DNA from: Streptomyces sp. NBC_00440
GTDB taxonomy: Bacteria; Actinomycetota; Actinomycetes; Streptomycetales; Streptomycetaceae
DNA: 64,000 nucleotides
Direction: 5' to 3'
Assembly: GCF_036014215.1 (NCBI RefSeq)
Contig: NZ_CP107921.1
Location: 7,065,501 to 7,129,500, forward strand
In this document: positions 34,414 through 44,501 of the stretch, piece after piece
Numbering within the stretch: position 1 is the first letter of the stretch
Layout: every line of letters starts with the position of its first letter
The notes under the pieces: generated by a model
The model's input: the letters and a program-made list of their open reading frames with translations, nothing else
Told to the model about the DNA's origin: nothing
The model's database searches: none
Made by a program: the position numbers and the translations under genes

Positions 34414-34902
34414 TCAGCCGTTGCGCTGTGCGGCGGAGCGGCGGCGCAGCACGATCGTGCCGGCGCCCGAGAGCAGAGCGGCCCCGACTGCCGAGCCGAT
34501 GATCGCCGTGGTGTCGCTGCTGTTGCCGGCCGGCCGCTCACCGGCGGCGACGGCGCCTCGCGGCGCGGCGGCCGCCCTGGCGACCTGGGGGGCCGCGGAG
34601 GGCTTGGCGGCCCGTGCAGCCGGAGTGGGCTTGTCGCCCGCGGCCACGGCGCCTCGCGGGGCCACCGTCGGCTGCGCGGCCGCCCGGGCTGCCTCGCGGC
34701 GGGCGGCCGCCCGGGCGGTGGAGGGCTTCACGGTCGGCGGCGTGGGCTTGGCCCTGCTGGCGGACGACGCCGCGGACGGCTCGGCCTTGGGGGCGACGGG
34801 CTTGGGGCTGTCGGACGCGAAGGCTGCGGTCGACGGGACGATCACCGTGCCGACCGCGACGGCGGCGAGCACAGCGGTACGCAGGGACAGACGTGGGGAC
34901 AT
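34414..34902 (-). CDS. Secreted Ala/Pro-rich protein with C-terminal membrane anchor (probable sortase partner)
   Basis: 162 aa. A signal peptide (MSPRLSLRTAVLAAVAVGTV, cleavage after AFA) is followed by an Ala/Pro/Lys-rich stalk with the internal duplication APRGAVAAGDKP / APRGAVAAGERP. A hydrophobic helix (IIGSAVGAALLSGAGTIVL) and the basic tail RRRSAAQRNG complete a cell-wall-sorting-like C-terminus. The expected LPxTG/LAxTG motif is missing; RPAGN just before the helix is the only Pro-containing candidate. It precedes the sortase gene on the same strand, which supports substrate status. Function is unknown. Confidence 0.7.
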   Translation of the reverse strand: MSPRLSLRTAVLAAVAVGTVIVPSTAAFASDSPKPVAPKAEPSAASSASRAKPTPPTVKPSTARAAARREAARAAAQPTVAPRGAVAAGDKPTPAARAAKPSAAPQVARAAAAPRGAVAAGERPAGNSSDTTAIIGSAVGAALLSGAGTIVLRRRSAAQRNG

Positions 34903-35024
34903 GAACAGCTCCAGTTCCAGCCCGGCCTTGGTGATTCCTGGCTGCGGTTCGCAGCAGGCGCCGGGCACAGCGACAGACTCGCAAGCAGTTATGAGGAAGC
35001 TGTCAGGACGCTGTGGTCATCGGA

Positions 35025-37094
35025 TCAGGGCGAGGGCGGCGAGGTTTCAGCCGCCGGGTTCTGCGTTCTCCCGGTCGGCTCGTCGCTGTCCGTTGCCGCC
35101 TCCGGCCGTCGCAGGGGCAGCCTGAGAGTGAAGACCGAGCCTTCCCCCTCCGTACTGGCCGCACTCGCGGTGCCGCCGTGCGCCTCGGCGAGTTTGCGGA
35201 CGATCGCCAGGCCCAGGCCGCTGCCGCCCGTACGGCGGTTACGTGATTTCTCGGCCCGCCAGAAGCGGTCGAAGACGTACGGAAGGTACTCGGCGGGGAT
35301 GCCGGTGCCGGTGTCGGCCACCTCCACCACGGCCTCCGTGCAGGGCGCTTCCGCGGCCCGGCCTCCGGCCGGACCGGGTGTACCGCCCCGCACTCGCAGC
35401 GTGACCCGTCCGCCCGGCGGTGTGTGGCGTACCGCGTTGGAGACCAGGTTGCCCACCGCCTGCCGCAGCCGGACCGGGTCGGCCGCCAGGACCAGCGCCG
35501 GGGCTCCCGGTGGCGCTCCGGTCACCGTCAGCGTCACCCCCGCCGTCTCCGCGCGCGCCTGGTGGGCCGACGCGACCTGGCCCAGGAGGTCCTGGATCCG
35601 TACCGGCTCCACATGCAGCCGCAGCGACCCCGCGTCGGCGGCCGACAGGTCCTGGAGGTCGTCGATGATGTGCTGCAACTGCACCGCCTCCTCCAGGAGC
35701 GAGGAGACGAAGGCCGGGTCGGGTTCGGCCAGGCCGTCCTGTGCGGCCTCCAGCCAGCCGCGGATGTTGCTGAGCGGGGTACGCAGCTCGTGCGCGACAT
35801 CGCTCACCATCGCCTTGCGCTGCTCCTCAAGACGTGCGCGGTGCGCCGACATGTCGTTGAACGTGGCCGCCAGCCGCCCGATCTCGTTGTCCGTCGTGAC
35901 CTCGACGGGCTCCGAACTCCCGCCGTCCCGCATCCGCTGCGCCGCGTTGGTGAGCGCGTGCAGCGGGCGCACCAGCCGGGCCCCGGCGAGCACCGAAGCG
36001 CCGACCGTGAGGGCGAGGACGAGGGCCGCGACACCCGCGATACGGGCGGTGTTGGCCGGGGAGAGGTTGAACCCCGGGACCGTGGCCCCGCCCTGGTCGC
36101 CGATGAACAGCAGGGCCGGCGACGCGACGTACGAGCTGAGCTGTTCGCGGCGCGCGGTGCCGACACAGGACGCGATGGCCCGGTCGTCATCGCTGTTGCG
36201 GGGGCTCGTCGGCGGCACGGGAGTGGGCTCGGCGGTCACGGCTCTCGCGGCCGCCCTTTTCACCTCAGGGGCCGCGGCTTCGTTCCAGGAGAGGTTCAGG
36301 CTCAGATGTATCGGGTCGCGGTGCTGGCGGTCCAGACAGGCGTCCGCCAGGTGGTTGAGCGCGGTGAGCGCCTTCTGCTCCGTCGGGGTGGGTGCGTCCA
36401 GTGCGTCCGTCTCGCACCTCGTTCCCTGCGTGCGGTCCGGGTCGTTGCCCACCGGCTGGATACGGGGTCGGCCGCTCGGCCCCTCCACGGCGTCCGAGGC
36501 GATCCCGAGGCGGCCGAGGCAGGCCACGGCGCGGTCGGCGGCGCGCTTCAGTCTTCCGCGCTCCGATGCGGGCAGCCGGAACGGTCCGACCGCCCGTGGG
36601 TCGATCCGGTCGGCCGTGGTGTCGGTCGGAGTGGAACTCCGCGCCGCCAGCGTGGTGTCCATGGAGAGCGGGTCGACGACCGCCGAGACCTGGGGCGGCA
36701 GCGCCGGCGGCGGCTTCCGGCCCGCCGCCGAGTCGGCGACGGTCTGGTGGTTCTCCGTGGTCAGAGCGATCCGGCGGCCGGACTGGTGGGCCAGTTTGCG
36801 CACTGTCGCGTCGACACCGTCCCACCGGGGATGGGCGGCCGCGTAACCGAGCAGGGTGTTGTAGATGCGGGTGTCGGCGGTGAGGTTCTGGCCCTGCTCC
36901 TGCTTGATCGCACCGGATGTGGTCTGTGCGGCGAGCCACGCGGTCGCCACCACCGAACACGCTGCCACCATCGCCGACACGGCCAGCAGCCGGCCGAACA
37001 GACTCTTGCGGAGCGGCAGCCGCGTCCGCCGCGCACGCTCGGGTCGGCTTCCACCGGGGCTTGTACTGCGACTGCTACGGCTACTGCGAGGCAA
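35025..37094 (-). CDS. Two-component sensor histidine kinase
   Basis: 689 aa. TM1 lies at about 32-55 and TM2 at about 351-372, enclosing a large extracytoplasmic sensor domain of roughly 295 residues. A HAMP domain follows TM2 (ARLVRPLHALTNAAQRM). The phosphorylated His is H435 in SDVAHELRTPLSN. ATP-binding boxes are NLVSNAVRHTPP, VADTGTGIPAEYL and GGSGLGLAIVRKL. The TTG start overlaps the response regulator stop by 14 bp, so the pair is co-translated. The sensor domain contains four Cys residues, which could form disulfides outside the cell. The signal is unknown. Confidence 0.93.
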   Translation of the reverse strand: MPRSSRSSRSTSPGGSRPERARRTRLPLRKSLFGRLLAVSAMVAACSVVATAWLAAQTTSGAIKQEQGQNLTADTRIYNTLLGYAAAHPRWDGVDATVRKLAHQSGRRIALTTENHQTVADSAAGRKPPPALPPQVSAVVDPLSMDTTLAARSSTPTDTTADRIDPRAVGPFRLPASERGRLKRAADRAVACLGRLGIASDAVEGPSGRPRIQPVGNDPDRTQGTRCETDALDAPTPTEQKALTALNHLADACLDRQHRDPIHLSLNLSWNEAAAPEVKRAAARAVTAEPTPVPPTSPRNSDDDRAIASCVGTARREQLSSYVASPALLFIGDQGGATVPGFNLSPANTARIAGVAALVLALTVGASVLAGARLVRPLHALTNAAQRMRDGGSSEPVEVTTDNEIGRLAATFNDMSAHRARLEEQRKAMVSDVAHELRTPLSNIRGWLEAAQDGLAEPDPAFVSSLLEEAVQLQHIIDDLQDLSAADAGSLRLHVEPVRIQDLLGQVASAHQARAETAGVTLTVTGAPPGAPALVLAADPVRLRQAVGNLVSNAVRHTPPGGRVTLRVRGGTPGPAGGRAAEAPCTEAVVEVADTGTGIPAEYLPYVFDRFWRAEKSRNRRTGGSGLGLAIVRKLAEAHGGTASAASTEGEGSVFTLRLPLRRPEAATDSDEPTGRTQNPAAETSPPSP

Positions 37095-37812
37095 GTTGGG
37101 CGCCCTTCGCCGGGTCGGTCAGTTTGTAGCCGACGCCGAACACGGTGAGCAGCCGGGCGGGTCTGCGCGGGGCCGTCTCTATCTTCTTGCGCAGATTCAT
37201 GACGTGTACGTCGACCGTGCGGTTGCTGATGTACCGGTCGAAGCCGTGCAGTTCGGCCAGCAGTTGCTGCCGGGTGAAGACCCGGTCGGGTTCGGCGGCC
37301 ATCGCGGCCAGCACCCGGAACTCGCCCGGGGTGCAGTCCACCGGCCGGCCGCCGACCGACACCGAGTGCCGTGCCGGATCGACGACCAGCGTGCCCACCG
37401 ACAGCAGCGGATCGGGGGCGGGGGCGGGCGCCGTCCCCGCGGACCGTTGCGAGCGGCGGAGCAGAGTGCGGACCCGCGCCATCAGCTCCCGCGGGCTGTA
37501 CGGCTTGGTCATGTAGTCGTCGGCGCCCAGATCGAGCCCGAGCAGCAGATCGTCCTCGGCGGTACGGGCCGTCAGCATGAGCACCGGCAGCTCCCGTGAC
37601 TCGGCGCGCAGGACCCGTACGACGTCCAGTCCGTCGGCGCGCGGCATCATCACATCCAGGACCAGGAGGTCCGGTGCTCCTTGGCGTACCTCCTCCAGGG
37701 CCGCCAGGCCGTCACCCACCACCGTGACGGCGTGGCCCTCGCGTTCCAGGTATCGGCGTACCAGTTCGGCCTGTTTCTCGTCGTCTTCAGCGACGATGAC
37801 ATGTGCGCACAC
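37081..37812 (-). CDS. OmpR/PhoB-type response regulator
   Basis: 243 aa. The receiver domain has acidic D10/D11, phospho-acceptor D53 (LLVLDVMMPR) and the conserved Lys in YMTKPYSPRE. The C-terminal winged helix contains LTPGEF-like CTPGEFRVLAAM and the recognition segment ISNRTVDVHVMNLRKKIE. The start is GTG 37812. It precedes and overlaps its cognate kinase gene. It lies 84 bp downstream of a long catabolic unit on the same strand, so it may have its own promoter. Confidence 0.94.
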   Translation of the reverse strand: MCAHVIVAEDDEKQAELVRRYLEREGHAVTVVGDGLAALEEVRQGAPDLLVLDVMMPRADGLDVVRVLRAESRELPVLMLTARTAEDDLLLGLDLGADDYMTKPYSPRELMARVRTLLRRSQRSAGTAPAPAPDPLLSVGTLVVDPARHSVSVGGRPVDCTPGEFRVLAAMAAEPDRVFTRQQLLAELHGFDRYISNRTVDVHVMNLRKKIETAPRRPARLLTVFGVGYKLTDPAKGAQLASQ

Positions 37813-37896
37813 GCCGTTGATCGTAGATGAGTTCGGACATCACGGGATTCGGATGGGTGCCGGGTGGCCCCGCGGCCGTCGCTCCCGCCCTTCCGG

Positions 37897-39060
37897 TCAG
37901 GGAAGAGGCTGCTGCTGGGTGACGCAGTGGATGCCGCCGCCACCGGTGCCCAGACGGTCGATGTCGAGCTGTTCGACGGCCCGGCCGGGGTAGAGCCGGG
38001 CGAGCGTGGCCTTGGCCGCCCGGTCCGCCGCGGTGTCGCCGAACTGCCCGCAGACAACGGCGCCGTTGCACACGTAGTAGTTGGCGTACGAGGCGAGGAA
38101 GTCCGGGTCGGTGGAGCGGATCCGGTCGTAGTCCGGGCCCTGGAGCTGCTGTACGTCCATCGGCCCGCCGGTGGCGGTCACCGCCGCGCGCAGGGCGCTG
38201 TACTGCCGGCGGGCGTCCTTGGCGAACGGGTCGCCGTCGGATGCGAGCGGCATCTGGACGACGGCCTTTCCTGGCGCCAGGAAGCGCGAGGTGGCGTCGA
38301 CGTGGTCGTCGGTGATGTCCTGGCCGCTGACACCGTCGAACCAGATGAGTTCGGAAGCGCCGTAGGCGTCCAGGACCGCGGCCTCCAGCTGTGTCTGCGA
38401 CATTCCCGGATTGCGGCCGGCCAGACTGCTGCGGGTCGCCATGAGGGTTCCCGCGCCGTCCTGTTCGATCGCACCGCCCTCACCGATCAGACCGGCCCTG
38501 GTGAACGGCACCCCTGCGTATGCGGCCACCCGCCCGGCGACCAGGGCGTCCCGGGCGTGGGTCTGCTTGTTGCCCCAGCCGTTGAAGTTCAGCCCGACCG
38601 CGTTCAGGCCGCCGGCGCCGTCGGTGCGGAAGACCGGGCCGCTGTCGCGCATCCAGCAGTCGTCCACCGGAATGGAGTCGAGGACCGTCACCGAGGCTCC
38701 GCACAGGCTCCGCGCCCGGGTGGCGCTCGCCGGATTGGCGCACATGAGGACGGGCTCGTACGCGGCGATGGTCCGGGCGATCAGCGCGATATCCGCCTGC
38801 ACACCGGTGAGTACGCCGCCCCAGATCGCGGTGCTGTCAGGCCAGGCCATCCAGGTGCGGGTGTGGCGGACGTCCTCGGCCGGTACGCGGCTGGAGGCGT
38901 CCCGGACGGCATCAGGACCGGGCCGGGACGCTGCCCCCGCCCGTCCCTGGGACGCCGCCGCCAGGGCCGCGCCCGCCGCGGTCAGTCCTGCGGCGGTGAG
39001 GAAGGCGCGCCTGCCGAGGGCCGGTCCGGCCGGACGGCGGTTCACTGCGTGCTCGTTCAC
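37897..39060 (-). CDS. Agmatine/peptidyl-arginine deiminase family protein, Tat-exported
   Basis: 387 aa. The N-terminus has a twin-arginine signal (LGRRAFLTAAGLTAAGAALA). The mature part is a full deiminase fold: TWMAWPDSTAIWGG, the guanidine-binding DDCWMRDSGPVF, GEGGAIEQDGAGT, DDHVDATSRF and the nucleophile C379 in GGGGIHCVTQQ. Family reaction: agmatine to N-carbamoylputrescine plus ammonia, or deimination of terminal arginine. GTG 39060 has GGAGG 5 nt upstream. It follows the ABC importer genes on the same strand and is the last gene of the unit. It is one of three paralogues in this region. Extracellular location suggests processing of guanidino compounds before import. Confidence 0.9.
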   Translation of the reverse strand: MNEHAVNRRPAGPALGRRAFLTAAGLTAAGAALAAASQGRAGAASRPGPDAVRDASSRVPAEDVRHTRTWMAWPDSTAIWGGVLTGVQADIALIARTIAAYEPVLMCANPASATRARSLCGASVTVLDSIPVDDCWMRDSGPVFRTDGAGGLNAVGLNFNGWGNKQTHARDALVAGRVAAYAGVPFTRAGLIGEGGAIEQDGAGTLMATRSSLAGRNPGMSQTQLEAAVLDAYGASELIWFDGVSGQDITDDHVDATSRFLAPGKAVVQMPLASDGDPFAKDARRQYSALRAAVTATGGPMDVQQLQGPDYDRIRSTDPDFLASYANYYVCNGAVVCGQFGDTAADRAAKATLARLYPGRAVEQLDIDRLGTGGGGIHCVTQQQPLP

Positions 39061-39166
39061 GTGTGCCTCCTGTGGTGGTGGTTCCGCGGAGTGTGCTGCG
39101 GTGCGTGGGGGAGTACGGAGAAGGGGGAGGGCCGAGCGGTGGGTGAGCCCGGCCGGTGCCGGACCG

Positions 39167-39956
<790 letters not shown>

Positions 39957-39964
<8 letters not shown>

Positions 39965-40961
39965 CAGCTGCGCCTTTCTCCGGCCGGTAGATCTCCGCGG
40001 TCCGGTCGAGCCGGTCGCTGTGGTGGCAGGCCGTGTGGTGTTCCGGGTGGCCCGGGACCGGCCGGTGCGGGGGCACACGCTGGTCGCAGACCTCGGTGGC
40101 GAGCGGGCAGCGGGTGGCGAACGCGCAGCCCGTCAGTGGCGTACGCAGGTCGGGTGGCTGCCCTTCGATGGCGGCGAGCCTGCCGCCGGGAGCCGCCAGC
40201 CGGGGCGTGGAAGCGAGCAGGGCCGCCGTATAGGGGTGGCGCGGGTGGGCGAAGAGCTGTTCAGCGGGGCCGCTCTCGGCGATACGCCCCGCGTACATGA
40301 CGTACACGCGGTCCCCGATGGCCGCCGCCAGGTCCAGGTCGTGGGTGACGAAGAGCAGTCCGGTGCCGAAGGTCTCGCGCAGCCGGCCGATCAGTGCGAC
40401 CACCTCGGCCTGGGTGGTGACGTCGAGGGCCGTGGTGGGCTCGTCCGCGAGCAGCAGGACGGGGTCGCCCATCAGCGCCGCGGCGATCATGACGCGTTGC
40501 AGCATCCCGCCCGACAACTGGCCCGGGTATGCCCGCAGGACGGCGTCGTCCAGGCCCACCGTCCGCAGGAGTACGGCGGCGCGGGCGGTGGCGTCGGCCC
40601 GGTTCATGACCTTGGTCAGCCGGACGCTCTCGGTGAGGAAGTCCCCGATGCGGCGCAGCGGGTTGATCGCCGCACGGGGGTCCTGGAAGATCATGGCGGC
40701 CGTGCCGGTGCGCAGTTCGCGCAACTGGGCCGCGTCCATGGTGAGTACGTCGTGGCCGCCCACCCGGACGGTGCCTTCGGCTGCGGCGCCGGGCGGCAGC
40801 AGGCGCAGTGCGCTGCGAGAGGTGAGGGTCTTGCCGGAGCCGGACTCCCCGACGAGTGCCACGGTCTCGCGGGCAGCGACGGTGAGATCGACGCCGTCGA
40901 TGACGGGCCGTGCGGTGCCGGGCAGGGTGATCCGCAGCCCCTGGATGTCGAGGGTACTCAT
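39957..40961 (-). CDS. Peptide/nickel-type ABC transporter ATP-binding protein (DppD-like)
   Basis: 334 aa. Walker A is GESGSGKTLTSR, the signature is LSGGMLQRVMIAAAL and Walker B is LLLADEPTTALD. The C-terminal extension with CAFATRCPLATEVC is typical of oligopeptide/dipeptide/nickel ATPases. It overlaps the upstream permease gene by 4 bp and the downstream ATPase gene by 8 bp, showing tight coupling. Confidence 0.94.
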
Positions 40962-41818
40962 CGGTCCCTCCTGGCCACGCGGTCGGCCCAGCGTTCCCCG
41001 ACCACGTTGAAGGCGACGACGGTCAGCACGATGAGGGCGCAGGGCAGCACGGCGGACAACGGGTAGCCGTACTGGATGGCCGTCTGGCCGTCGAAGACCA
41101 TGCGGCCCCAGTCGGGAGTGAGCGCGGGCACTCCGAGCCCGAGGAAGGAGAGCCCCGCGAGGTCCATCAATGCGTAGCCGAAGTTGATGGTCGACTGCGC
41201 GAGGACGACCGGGGCGATGTTCGGGAGGATGTGGCGCAGACAGATCTGGAGCGCCGAGTGGCCCTGGACCTGGTAGGCGCTGACGTAGGGGCGTTCGCGT
41301 TCGGCCAGCACCAGGGAGCGGGTGAGCCGGCTGACGTACGGCAGATAGGCGATGGCCAGCGCGATGACCGGGGCGAGCAGGCCCTCGCCGTAGACCGAGA
41401 TGATCAGGATGGCCAGCAGCATCCCGGGGAAGGCGAAGACGAGTTCGGTGCTGCGGGAGAGGACGGAGTCGAGCCAGCCGCCCCGCCAGGCCGCGGCCGT
41501 ACCGGCGGCGATTCCCGCGACGGTGGAGAAGGCGACCACGCCGAGCGGGCCGAGCAGAGAGGTCCGGGCGCCGAGGAGCAGCCGCGAGAGCGTGTCGCGG
41601 CCGACCGCGTCCACGCCCAGCGGGTGGCCGGCCGATGGCCCGGCGAGAGCGCTGCCCAGGTCCACGCCATTGGGATCGTGCGGCGCGGCCCAGGGCGCCA
41701 GCAGGGCAGCGGCGACGACGAGCACCACGAACCCCAGGCAGACCGGGTACAGGGGAGCGCCGGTGGATCTGATCCTGGCGAGGACGGGGCGACGGGCGAA
41801 GGTTGCGATCGCGGTCAT
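40958..41818 (-). CDS. ABC transporter permease (DppC-like)
   Basis: 286 aa. Six membrane helices and the characteristic N-terminal block PWAAPHDPNGVDLGSALAGP and HPLGVDAVGRDTLSRLLLGA. The EAA-type loop is QVQGHSALQICLRHILPNIA. It overlaps both neighbours by 4 bp. It forms the inner-membrane channel with the DppB-like protein. Confidence 0.94.
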   Translation of the reverse strand: MTAIATFARRPVLARIRSTGAPLYPVCLGFVVLVVAAALLAPWAAPHDPNGVDLGSALAGPSAGHPLGVDAVGRDTLSRLLLGARTSLLGPLGVVAFSTVAGIAAGTAAAWRGGWLDSVLSRSTELVFAFPGMLLAILIISVYGEGLLAPVIALAIAYLPYVSRLTRSLVLAERERPYVSAYQVQGHSALQICLRHILPNIAPVVLAQSTINFGYALMDLAGLSFLGLGVPALTPDWGRMVFDGQTAIQYGYPLSAVLPCALIVLTVVAFNVVGERWADRVARRDR

Positions 41819-42774
41819 GCGGAGGCCCTCCGTGAGCCGAGGGTGATGCGCGGGTCGGCCAGCGGGAGCAGGAGGTCGACGACGAGGTTCACGATCATGA
41901 ACAGGGCAACGATGATCAGGGAGATGGCCTGGACGGTGGGGAAGTCCTTGGTACTGGTGGCCAGTTCGAGCAGCTGGCCGATGCCGCCGACGCTGAAGGC
42001 GGACTCCACCAGAATCGTGCAGACGAGCAGGGTGGAGATGACCAGGCCGCCGGTGGTCAGTACGGTGCCCAGCGCGTTACGGAACACATGGCGGCGCACG
42101 ACCTGGTGCCCGGACACGCCCCGGCTGCGTGCGACGGTGACATGCTCGCTGCGCAGGGCTTCGACCATCGCGGAGCGGGTGACCCGGGCCAGCATGCCGA
42201 TCAGATAGAGCGCGAGGGCGAGCGCAGGCAGGGTCAGATGCCAGAGCATGTCGCCGAACCCGGCGCCCGATCCGCTGCTGGGGAACCAGCCGAGGCGGAC
42301 CGCGAACAGGCCCTGGAGCAGCACGGCCGCGACGAAGGACGGGGTGCCGACGGCGAACGTCGTGGTCAGCAGGACCGCCGAGTCGGTGGCTCCACCGCGC
42401 ACGGCGGCGATCCAGCCGAGCAGCAGGCTGACGATAACCACCATGACCAGCGCCATCGCGGTCAGCAGCAGGGTGGTGGGCAGCCGGTCGGCCAGCAGCC
42501 GGGACACATCGGTGCGGTAGGTGATGGACCGTCCGAAGTCCCCGTGCAGCACGTCCCCGAGCCACCGGAAGTAGCGGACGGCGAAGGGCTCGTCCAGGTG
42601 GTACTGCGCGTTGATCGCGGCGACGGCGGCGGGCGAGGCCGAACGGCCCGAGAGGAGGAAGCTGGCCGGGTTGCCGGGTGCGAGGTACATCGCGCCGAAG
42701 ACCACGAAGGACGCGGCGAGCAGGGTCACGGCCATCTCCGCCACCCGCCGGACGGCGAATCTCACGAAGTTCAC
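41815..42774 (-). CDS. ABC transporter permease (DppB-like)
   Basis: 319 aa. The N-terminus VNFVRFAVRRVAEMAVTLLA and the following VFGAMYLAPGNPASFLL are standard for DppB/NikB. The EAA loop is ARSRGVSGHQVVRRHVFRNA. GTG 42774 overlaps the stop of the substrate-binding gene by 4 bp (GTGA). A much longer in-frame opening upstream runs through the binding-protein gene in another frame and is not coding. Confidence 0.94.
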   Translation of the reverse strand: MNFVRFAVRRVAEMAVTLLAASFVVFGAMYLAPGNPASFLLSGRSASPAAVAAINAQYHLDEPFAVRYFRWLGDVLHGDFGRSITYRTDVSRLLADRLPTTLLLTAMALVMVVIVSLLLGWIAAVRGGATDSAVLLTTTFAVGTPSFVAAVLLQGLFAVRLGWFPSSGSGAGFGDMLWHLTLPALALALYLIGMLARVTRSAMVEALRSEHVTVARSRGVSGHQVVRRHVFRNALGTVLTTGGLVISTLLVCTILVESAFSVGGIGQLLELATSTKDFPTVQAISLIIVALFMIVNLVVDLLLPLADPRITLGSRRASA

Positions 42775-44429
42775 CGTGCGGCCCCCACATCGGCGGCCCA
42801 CGGGTAGTACATGTAGGCGATGGTGGTGGGGGCGCCGGTGATCCGCTTGTTCTGGAAGACCGTCGACGGCCACTCGGCGACCGGGATCCACAGCAGCTCG
42901 TCGGCGGCCTGCTTCTGGAGGGTGGTCTCGTCCCGCAGCCGCCGCCGCGGATCGTAGGCTGCGGTGGCCCGGTCCAGGAGCTGGTCGTAATGCCGGTCGC
43001 TGTATCCCGCGAAGTTCAGCGAAGCGCCGGTCCGGAAGTTCGACAGCAGGTCCAGCGGATCGGTGATCGACTCGTAGTAGGTGAGCGGGAACATGTCGAT
43101 GCCCGCACGCGCCCCGGGGTCGGTGAACAGCGCCGTGAAGGCGTTGGGGGCGATGGACTTGAGCCGGATGTCCAGGCCGATCCGGGTGCCGGCCGCCTGC
43201 ACGGCGGTGGCCAGCAGGGACACGTCCTGGCCGATGGAGCTGGTGGCGACGGTCAGCGGCTTGCCCGTCGCACCGGCCTCCTTGACCAGCGCCCTGGCCT
43301 TGTCGATGTCCCGCGTGGTCGGCGGCAGACCGTCGAAAGCAGCCTTCCGGACGCTTCGCGGCGAACCGGCCCAGGCGGCCCGGGGGGTGAGCGAGCCGGT
43401 GACGGTGCCCGCCCCGCTGAGCCCGGCCTTCACGAACCCGGAGCGGTCCAGGGCCAGCGAAAGCGCGCGGCGTACGCGGATGTCGCCGAGCGGACCCCGC
43501 ATGTTGGTGATGTCGACGTTGACCGTGCTCAGTCCCTCGCCGAAGGAGAGGGTGCCGGCACTGCTCCTGCTCAGCCGGGCGTAGCTCTCGGTCGGGATCA
43601 GGAAGCCGCCGTCGGCTTCTCCGCTGAGCAGGGCGTTGGTCCGGCCGGAGGCATCGGTCAGGAAGCGGAAGACAACCTTCCCGGATCTGGCCCTGGTGCC
43701 CCAGTAGCCGTCGAATCGGTCGAGTTCGATGGACTGGCCCTTGTGCCAGGTACCGAGCTTGAACGGGCCGGTGCACGCGAGGCCGCCGGACGTGCCGTAG
43801 TCCTTGCCCGCGGCCTCGATACCGGCCTTGGAGGCCACCACCCCGGCGGCCGTGGCCATGTACTGGGGGAACTGGGAATCGGGCTTCTTCAGCTTGACGG
43901 TGACCTGGAGCGGGCCGGTCTTCGTCACGGCGGCGACGTTCTGGAAGACCTGCGCCCAGGCCGCCGCGTTGTGCGGGTCCATCTGGCGGCCGAGGCTGAA
44001 CACCACGTCGTCGGCGGTCATCAGCCTGCCGTTGTGGAACCGGACACCCTTGCGGAGGTCGTAGACCCAGGTGGTGGGATGGGGGTTCGACGCCTTGCGG
44101 GCGAGTCCCGGTTCGGTGGTGAGCCCCGGTGTCCAGCGCATCAGGCTCTCGCAGACGTTGGAGAGGATCGTGTTCTGCGGATAGTCGAACGCCGCCGTGT
44201 AGTCGAGCGTGGGCGGCTCCGCGTAGAGGGCCCAGGTGAAGGAGTCAATGTCCCCCCTGGCCCGGGGTGTTCCCGCCGACAGGACGTAGCGGGGGGCGCC
44301 CGGACCGCTCCTGGGCGGCCCGGCGCAGGCCGTGAGCACGGCAGCCGCGGACAGCACGGCGGCCGTCGCCGCCAACCGGCCGGGCAGTCCGGGGCGGCTG
44401 TGGACGCGGGGTGAGCGTGGTGCGGTCAT
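42771..44429 (-). CDS. Extracellular solute-binding lipoprotein, SBP_bac_5 (DppA/NikA-like)
   Basis: 552 aa. The lipoprotein signal ends at VLTAC (C35). The fold markers are YAEPPTLDYTAAFDYPQNTI, the adjacent LSNVCESLMRWTP, VYDLRKGVRFHNGRLMTADD and RRALSLALDRSGF. The family binds short peptides, nickel chelates or other cationic compounds. It is the first gene of a five-gene importer, 72 bp after the cytoplasmic agmatine deiminase gene. Two ligands suit the setting: a guanidino/ureido compound for the deiminases, or nickel for the urease encoded upstream. Sequence alone does not decide. Confidence 0.92.
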   Translation of the reverse strand: MTAPRSPRVHSRPGLPGRLAATAAVLSAAAVLTACAGPPRSGPGAPRYVLSAGTPRARGDIDSFTWALYAEPPTLDYTAAFDYPQNTILSNVCESLMRWTPGLTTEPGLARKASNPHPTTWVYDLRKGVRFHNGRLMTADDVVFSLGRQMDPHNAAAWAQVFQNVAAVTKTGPLQVTVKLKKPDSQFPQYMATAAGVVASKAGIEAAGKDYGTSGGLACTGPFKLGTWHKGQSIELDRFDGYWGTRARSGKVVFRFLTDASGRTNALLSGEADGGFLIPTESYARLSRSSAGTLSFGEGLSTVNVDITNMRGPLGDIRVRRALSLALDRSGFVKAGLSGAGTVTGSLTPRAAWAGSPRSVRKAAFDGLPPTTRDIDKARALVKEAGATGKPLTVATSSIGQDVSLLATAVQAAGTRIGLDIRLKSIAPNAFTALFTDPGARAGIDMFPLTYYESITDPLDLLSNFRTGASLNFAGYSDRHYDQLLDRATAAYDPRRRLRDETTLQKQAADELLWIPVAEWPSTVFQNKRITGAPTTIAYMYYPWAADVGAAR

Positions 44430-44501
44430 GGTGGCGCTTCTTCCGTCGGCGGGTGACGGCGCAGCCGCACGGCCGCACCGTCACCCGGATCGGTGCCGGG
44501 C

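Noticed and set aside
34384..36846. Long + strand open frame (about 820 codons) over the surface protein and histidine kinase genes
   Set aside because: It is an antisense shadow with low-complexity Arg/Ser content. The opposite strand encodes a kinase with all its boxes.
42775..43776. N-terminal extension of the DppB-like permease
   Set aside because: It is a shadow of the binding-protein gene. The permease has a natural GTG start overlapping the previous stop.
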